From NCBI GenBank assembly GCA_965203725.1, contig CBDBDH010000002.1:682001-746000 (forward strand): a stretch of DNA of 64,000 nucleotides, read 5' to 3'. Below the pieces are notes generated by a model that saw only the letters and a list, made by a program, of their open reading frames with translations, did not search any database and was not told the origin of the DNA. Position 1 is the first letter of the stretch; every line of letters starts with the position of its first letter. The translations under genes and the position numbers were made by a program. Below are positions 59,901 through 64,000 of this stretch, in pieces. Source of the DNA: WTFY01 sp965203725. Lineage in GTDB: Bacteria; Pseudomonadota; Gammaproteobacteria; UBA4575.

Positions 59901-61027
59901 TTGAATCGATAAGGCAACAGGTCTCGATCTTCCGCATATGCCACGAACAGCAACCGGAACAGAACCGTAAGCGCCATCTCGTAGGTAAGACTCAGTTCAT
60001 GGACACTGGGGTTGCTGACATCCCGGGCCATGGCGATGCCTTGGGCAAGGGCAGGGACCACCCGATCATAGATGCGTTCGCGCAATCGTTCGGCAAGGTC
60101 GCCTGCAAAGCGGTGTGAATCCCCAAGAATCTCATCCAGGCTCCCATGGGGAATCAGCGCTTCAGCGGAATAGAGCAGCCAAAGATAGGGTAAATGAGCA
60201 TCCGACAGCAGCGATGACTGACATTCGATAAAGGTTTCCGTTCTGCCGCGCCTCCCGACACCCGCATCCACTGCGGTCGAGTACAGGCGCAGGCGGTTGC
60301 CTTGCACAAGTACGACCCATGGCAGGTTTTCAGAATCTGCCTTGGCTAGGGCGTAGCTTACGGGCGACAGGCTGTTGAAACGGGCTGTGCCCGCTTCGGG
60401 CGATTCGGTTTCACGCAGCATGACCGCCAGCGCCGTTCGCTGGTCTTTGCTGCGAAGCAGGTCCGTCAGGTTGTCCAGCCGCTCAATCGAGAAGCCGAGC
60501 GCGGTAAGCAAATTCTGGTTCTGCAAGCCAAGTGCTGTTTTGGCCTTGCGGCCCGCTTCCAGCCAGTCGGCACGTTGACGAACTCCACTTTGAAGTTCAT
60601 GCAATGCAACGAGGCCATGGTTATTCAGCCCTGGCAATGCAGCTTCCATGGATGGCAACACTTGCGAAAAGAACCGAAGTGCCGCATGTCGGTCTGGCTG
60701 ATCCAGAATTTCCAGGCACAAGCGTTCCACTTGCCCCTCGTCCATTCCGAGATGCACCGGGGGCTCGTTGCCGGTTACGCCACACAATCCCGTGCCTTGC
60801 GGATATAGAACGACCAGCAACACAGGGGAGGCACGGCCAGCTCGCCGTGCCTTCCAGCACTGGAGTAGAGATGCCCGAGAGGGTGCTTGGGTAGATTTCG
60901 CTACCACAACTTCGACTGCATTGCCTCCCTTGCCAACGTAAAGACCAACTGGTTTAACGCCATGCTTGGGACCTGCCTTCCATGATCGCATCAGCCTGTC
61001 GGCAAGAAATCCCTGACCTCGTACCAT
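56981..61027 (-). CDS. Large Eco57I-type N6-adenine DNA methyltransferase
   Basis: 1348 codons from ATG 61027 (CAGGGACG upstream). The SAM-binding motif I is DIAMGSGHF (from D591) and the catalytic motif IV is NPPW (845-848), the N6-adenine type. The first 400 or so residues show no motif I recognise. Length and architecture are like methylases of type IIG, BREX (PglX) and DISARM (DrmMI) systems, but no partner genes that define those systems are seen. Probably modifies host DNA or acts with the adjoining PLD helicase as a restriction module. Confidence 0.88.
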   Translation of the reverse strand: MVRGQGFLADRLMRSWKAGPKHGVKPVGLYVGKGGNAVEVVVAKSTQAPSRASLLQCWKARRAGRASPVLLVVLYPQGTGLCGVTGNEPPVHLGMDEGQVERLCLEILDQPDRHAALRFFSQVLPSMEAALPGLNNHGLVALHELQSGVRQRADWLEAGRKAKTALGLQNQNLLTALGFSIERLDNLTDLLRSKDQRTALAVMLRETESPEAGTARFNSLSPVSYALAKADSENLPWVVLVQGNRLRLYSTAVDAGVGRRGRTETFIECQSSLLSDAHLPYLWLLYSAEALIPHGSLDEILGDSHRFAGDLAERLRERIYDRVVPALAQGIAMARDVSNPSVHELSLTYEMALTVLFRLLFVAYAEDRDLLPYRFNEAYRRRSLKQKAQELAECVAEDIPIAEGSSHWQEVSLVWQAVAVGNREWGIPTYNGGLFADDASVSPVGAELAKLMIPNSIFEHALRALLVIETAEGVPGPVDFRSLGVREFGTIYEGLLESELALADVDLTLDRKGTYVPVRKSGSIAVAAGEIYLHNRSGARKSSGSYYTKHFAVEHLLDGVLEPALDDHFLRLDRMDDAAAAEAFFDFRVADIAMGSGHFLIAAIGRVEKGMADYLAKRDLPGVRRELASLREAALQELGELAETAAIEDGQLLRRYIARRCIYGVDLNVLSVHLARLAVWIHTFVPGLPLSFLDRNLVHGNALVGIGSIDEITKELEETVSTLFPVDAASLLGQASKPLRRLANINDANLTDIETARKAAEEIRQATKNTENLCNLITAQSMSSNPMVTGFGFSEWERLAEDEKTLAAVDAAQEELVNLHQLHFPVAFPEVFLRSRPGFDVILGNPPWQEATIEEHAFWARHFPGLRALPQNKQEAEKTRLRKEYPDLIAIYEAEQKEMQRIRTALVSGSFPGMETGDPDYYKAFCWRFWHLTAADGGRIGVVLPRSAFAAKGSTEFRKTIFNQSAGVDIDMLLNRGGWVFDEAEHRYTISLVCMTRGTPIKRSVRMRGPFASDTAFRKGVSTPAMAFNSEEVLNWNDTASLPLLPDPDSVSVFTQIRQAPRLDLDVLEIKGEAAWRARPNTELHATAQKNLMSFENADPSDDFWPVYKGESFDIWNPDTGIYYAWADPEPALEWLQRKRIRAAKSRTNSPHREFELGYLRDGSTLPCFAPRVAFRDVTNRTNQRTIIACLLPPNIFITNKGPYFLWPRGDEKDQAFLLGVLSSIPLDWYARRFVELNVNFFIINPFPVPRPSREDAGWERVVQLAGRLACMNERFASWAEAVEVECGSLPDDKKQDMICELDAVVAHLYGLSEPQLIHIFETFHEGWDYSDRLDSVIRHYRSWTGRR

Positions 61028-61487
61028 TCGTCCCTGTTCCTTTTTCTATTTTTTGTATTTGTTGCGAGATGTACTCAAGCGCACAGCATAGCAAAATCGA
61101 AAAGATTCCGATCTGTCAACAGTCTAAACTTTGCGTACCCCTACAAAACTTGTTCCAGGTGTGAAGTAAATCTTCCAAAATTGGTTTGGATCAGGCCGGC
61201 CAATATGAGTGGATCAAGGTTAGCGAAGACATGATTACAGGGTAAGCTCGCCGAAATTTTGGAGTCCATGGCAAGGGTTATTGGCGACGGAATAAGCGAT
61301 TCGGGAAGCCGAAGTTCCCTGTGCTGGGATAGGTGGAATGAGTTCTGAACTGGCGTACTGTAGGAATGGCTCCGTATAGCTCATATCAAACAGATATACA
61401 TCTATTCAGGCAGTCCTTGGAAGAGCAGATACACCAAAGGAAATGATCTATGGCCGTGTCCCGAAAGAATTTAAATTCAAATCCCTT
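61028..61487. other. 460-bp gene-poor gap upstream of the methyltransferase
   Basis: No convincing gene. On the minus strand a perfect TTGACA (plus 61114-61119) precedes TATGCT (plus 61085-61090), but with a 23-base spacer, so a promoter for the methyltransferase is only suggested. On the plus strand the frame at about 61384-61525 reads SIQAVLGRADTPKEMIYGRV, and another near 61245-61350 reads KLAEILESMARVIGDG. These short patches look like decayed coding sequence of unknown origin. Confidence 0.5.
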
Positions 61488-61832
61488 TCATTGCTGTTGG
61501 ATAAAGTCTCCCAACCCCTTTTCCTTTAAGGACTCCGTAATCTGATTCAGTTCAGATGCCTTTTGCTGTAAATCAGAAATCCTGATCCTTATATCCTCTA
61601 TGTTGCTGACTTCATATTTGGCCTGGTAGGCATAGGCCGCGATGGGGAATCTAAAGCTTCCATCATCTTCCATGCGGATGTTTGCAGCATTTTTCTGCAA
61701 AAACTCTCCGAGCAGTTCAAGTGTCTTTCCATCCTTTCTTAAACTGCTTATCAGATTGGAGATTTCGTCTTTAAGGTTTCCGCGCCTAGATAGCAGGCCA
61801 ATAAACTCGCTGTCTTTTTCGCTAATTATCAT
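61488..61832 (-). CDS. hypothetical small coiled-coil protein, 114 residues
   Basis: I do not recognise it. The sequence is rich in Glu, Lys, Leu and Ile with heptad-like spacing at both ends (residues 10-45 and 75-110), suggesting helical coiled coils around a short central part (DGSFRFPIAAYAYQAKYE). No signal or membrane segment. Same strand as the methyltransferase, 460 bases upstream of it, and divergent from the SIR2 gene. RBS is weak. It could belong to either system or be independent. Confidence 0.6.
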   Translation of the reverse strand: MIISEKDSEFIGLLSRRGNLKDEISNLISSLRKDGKTLELLGEFLQKNAANIRMEDDGSFRFPIAAYAYQAKYEVSNIEDIRIRISDLQQKASELNQITESLKEKGLGDFIQQQ

Positions 61833-62032
61833 AGTTAAGAAAATAGTATTTAAGACCCAGTTTGCTGCATATCAATTTTTTCACAAACAATCAACACATG
61901 CAGTTCCCTGGATGGATTACACACTCTCTGCCGAATAGCACATGGTCTGCTGAGTCTGAAAGTGACAGACTTGCTAGAATGCAGTAGCTAGCTCAGAAAC
62001 GAACGAATAATGATTTACGTAGCGTTGCTTGC
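61833..62032. promoter_or_regulatory. divergent intergenic region, small ORF and SIR2 gene
   Basis: 200 bases between the divergent starts. TAGAAT (61975-61980) could be a -10 box for the SIR2 gene but its -35 is poor. An AGCTAGCT palindrome lies at about 61986-61993. No Shine-Dalgarno is obvious before the SIR2 ATG. Shared control is possible but unproven. Confidence 0.35.
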
Positions 62033-64000
62033 ATGCAGTTTGTAAAACGAGGGCCGAACGTTCCGGAACATCTGTTGAAAGCGCACGAGGAAGGACGTGT
62101 CATTTTTTTCTGCGGAGCCGGAATTTCCTATCCTGCGGGCTTGCCAGGATTCGCTGGCTTGGTAAAAAAACTTTACTCCAGGCTGGAGATTGACCCTGAT
62201 CCTTTGCAAGAAGCAGCAATCAAGGCCAAGCGGCATGACACTGCCGTGGGCCTGCTTGAGGCAAAGATTGCTGGTGGACGCCAAGCTGTGCGGAAGAAGA
62301 TTGCAAAAATTCTTGATCCTGGCACTTTGTCTCCCAATGCAACCGCAACCCATGATGCATTGCTCACACTGGCCCAATGCCGAAAACACCGCACACGGCT
62401 GGTCACCACCAACTTTGATCGCCTGTTTGAGCATGTAATCGCAATGAGAAAAATTGCGATAAAGCGCTTTGAAGCACCACTAATTCCCATACCCAAGAGC
62501 CGCTGGGATGGGCTGATATATCTTCATGGCCTGTTGCATGAAAATCCAACAGCCAGTAACCTCGACAATCTTGTCATCTCAAGTGGCGACTTTGGTCTTG
62601 CTTACCTTACAGAGCGCTGGGCCGCGCGTTTCGTGAGTGAACTGCTTCGTAACTTTGTCGTGTGTTTCGTTGGTTACAGCATCGACGATCCGGTGCTGCG
62701 TTACATGATGGATGCTCTCGCTGCAGATCGGCTACTAGGCGAATCACCCTCTGAAATGTTCGCATTCGGAAGCTATTCCAAGGGCGAGAAGCATACGTGC
62801 ACTGCGGAGTGGGACGCAAAAAACGTGACACCCATCCTCTATCGGGAACATCGAAATCACTTCTACTTACACAAAACTCTTCGTGCTTGGGCAAGCACTT
62901 ACCAAGATGGAGTACTTGGAAAGGAACACATAATCATCCAGTACGCTATGGCACGCCCAGACACAGCTACCAGCCAGGATGACTTTGTCAGTCGCATGCG
63001 GTGGGCTTTGAGTGATCCGAGCGGTCTTCCAGCAAAGCGGTTCGCAGATCTGGACCCAGTGCCTTCCCTTGACTGGCTTAAGCCAATCAGCGAAGACCGC
63101 TTCGGTCATGATGATCTAGTACGCTTTGGTGTACCACCCAAAGAGAGAAAGGATGAGAACCTAGTGTTTAGCCTAGTGCGGCGACCCGCTCCGTATGATC
63201 TTGCTCCACAAATGACTCTTGCTACTTCGGCAATGCATGACGGCCGCTATGACGAGGTCATGTTCCATTTGGCACGCTGGCTGACTAGGCATCTTAACAA
63301 TCCTGACTTGCTTCTCTGGCTGGTCAGGCAGGGTGGCAGATTGCATTCAGAACTGTCGCACCAGATAGCAGATCGCTTGGATGAATTAGTCAACCTGCAG
63401 CATGCGGAAGACTCTGAAAAATTGAACAGCATTCGTGAAAACGCGCCAAATGCGATTCCGGACACGAGGATGCGGAGGCTTTGGCAACTGTTGTTGTCTG
63501 GACGTGTAGTGCTGATCCAACGATATCTAGATCTCTATAGGTGGAAGTTCCGATTCGCACGAGACGGTCTAACAACCGCCCTGAGGTTGGAACTGTGCGA
63601 GATGCTCACTCCGCGTGTATTGCTATGTGAACCCATCCCGTGGCCATTCGACAACGATGAGAAAGACCAAGGAACAGTGGACATGCGGCAGCTCGTTGAC
63701 TGGAGCATCGTCTTGTCTGTGAGCCGCGTACACGAAAGTTTGCGGGGCTTGGGTGATAACGAGCATTGGCGTGCAGCGCTGTTGGTGCTGCTCCCGGATT
63801 TCACCAGACTGCTTCGCGACGTGCTTGACCTCATGCGCGAACTGGATGGCGCAGATAAAAAGAGCGACATGTCTTATTACATCCACCCGTCGATCAGTGA
63901 GCATCCCCAGAATCGGAACTTTCGAGACTGGACTGCTTTGATCGACCTCAACCGGGATGCTTGGTTGGCAACCTCTGCTGAATCGCCTGAGCAAGCGCGA
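62033..64000 (+). CDS. SIR2-domain defence protein (Dsr1-like), truncated by window end
   Basis: 656 codons in frame to the last base; no stop inside the window. The only start in frame is ATG 62033, with stop TAG at 61985 upstream. The SIR2 domain (about 20-290) has FFCGAGIS (GAG at 28-30), N127 in TTNFD and H165 in YLHG, the NAD-hydrolysing pair, then FVGYSIDDPVLRYMM. The region after 290 is long, helical and without recognised motifs, as in defence-associated sirtuins that deplete NAD on phage infection. Assignment to Dsr1 is tentative; it lacks its C-terminus here. Confidence 0.88.
   Translation, partial: MQFVKRGPNVPEHLLKAHEEGRVIFFCGAGISYPAGLPGFAGLVKKLYSRLEIDPDPLQEAAIKAKRHDTAVGLLEAKIAGGRQAVRKKIAKILDPGTLSPNATATHDALLTLAQCRKHRTRLVTTNFDRLFEHVIAMRKIAIKRFEAPLIPIPKSRWDGLIYLHGLLHENPTASNLDNLVISSGDFGLAYLTERWAARFVSELLRNFVVCFVGYSIDDPVLRYMMDALAADRLLGESPSEMFAFGSYSKGEKHTCTAEWDAKNVTPILYREHRNHFYLHKTLRAWASTYQDGVLGKEHIIIQYAMARPDTATSQDDFVSRMRWALSDPSGLPAKRFADLDPVPSLDWLKPISEDRFGHDDLVRFGVPPKERKDENLVFSLVRRPAPYDLAPQMTLATSAMHDGRYDEVMFHLARWLTRHLNNPDLLLWLVRQGGRLHSELSHQIADRLDELVNLQHAEDSEKLNSIRENAPNAIPDTRMRRLWQLLLSGRVVLIQRYLDLYRWKFRFARDGLTTALRLELCEMLTPRVLLCEPIPWPFDNDEKDQGTVDMRQLVDWSIVLSVSRVHESLRGLGDNEHWRAALLVLLPDFTRLLRDVLDLMRELDGADKKSDMSYYIHPSISEHPQNRNFRDWTALIDLNRDAWLATSAESPEQAR

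Noticed and set aside
53642..61027. Calling the methylase/helicase pair a complete DISARM or BREX system
   Set aside because: No drmA, drmB, pglZ, brxC or brxA homologue is visible in the window, and the PLD and helicase are fused. The pair is reported as unassigned.
63900..64000. A right-hand attachment repeat within the window
   Set aside because: I found no second copy of the tRNA-Lys 3' end after 50794; the island must end outside the window.

Overview
The window is a piece of a GC-rich gammaproteobacterial chromosome. Evidence for this is the spc/alpha ribosomal operon order ending rpsM-rpsK-rpsD-rpoA-rplQ, followed by ssb and a divergent uvrA; the miaB-ybeZ-ybeY-corC-lnt cluster; leuS-lptE-holA; rng-yhdP-tldD-pmbA; aspS-nudB-yebC-ruvCAB-ybgC-tolQRAB-pal-cpoB-queE-queC; and a tRNA-Lys directly after queC. 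The AspRS carries the residues of the non-discriminating type, as in Pseudomonas. I cannot name a genus. Some local order is atypical: a SAM hydrolase beside rplQ, manC between lnt and leuS, a tartronate-semialdehyde-reductase-like gene turned against lptE, and nadD directly followed by rng.

Layout. 1-6019: end of rplF through rplQ (translation, Sec translocon, RNA polymerase alpha). 6090-9689: SAM hydrolase convergent with uvrA. 9861-17066: ssb, miaB, the RNA-processing and envelope cluster ybeZ-ybeY-corC-lnt, and manC. 17114-24149: leuS, lptE, an inverted dehydrogenase gene, holA, proA, nadD. 24219-32865: rng, yhdP, a nitrilase-family amidase, tldD, pmbA. 32881-35314 (minus): purM, purN and a DUF3108 protein. 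35505-38000: CDP-alcohol phosphotransferase, hda, arsC-like (minus), acylphosphatase, FmdB-type zinc ribbon. 38087-45213: aspS, nudB, hydrolase, yebC, ruvCAB, ybgC, tolQ. 45230-50663: tolR-tolA-tolB-pal-cpoB, then the preQ0 genes queE and queC. 50719-50794: tRNA-Lys(UUU).

From 50795 to the window end the sequence changes character: lower GC, orphan genes and long intergenic stretches. This is the left part of a genomic island inserted at the 3' end of tRNA-Lys. It starts with a P4-type tyrosine integrase, translationally coupled to a DUF4268 (predicted nuclease-fold) gene, and then an 88-bp remnant of a second, related integrase. Next come a 103-residue orphan and, on the minus strand, a probable two-gene anti-phage or restriction unit: a very large Eco57I-type N6-adenine methyltransferase whose stop codon abuts the GTG start of a PLD-SNF2 helicase. 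After a poorly conserved 460-bp gap lie a small coiled-coil ORF and a divergent large SIR2-domain gene of the defence-sirtuin type, which runs off the window end.

The core genes are ordinary housekeeping. The interest is in the island: integrase control region, integrase duplication, DUF4268 cargo, methylase/PLD-helicase pair, and SIR2 effector with a small neighbour. The right end of the island is outside the window, so its full gene content and second attachment site cannot be seen.
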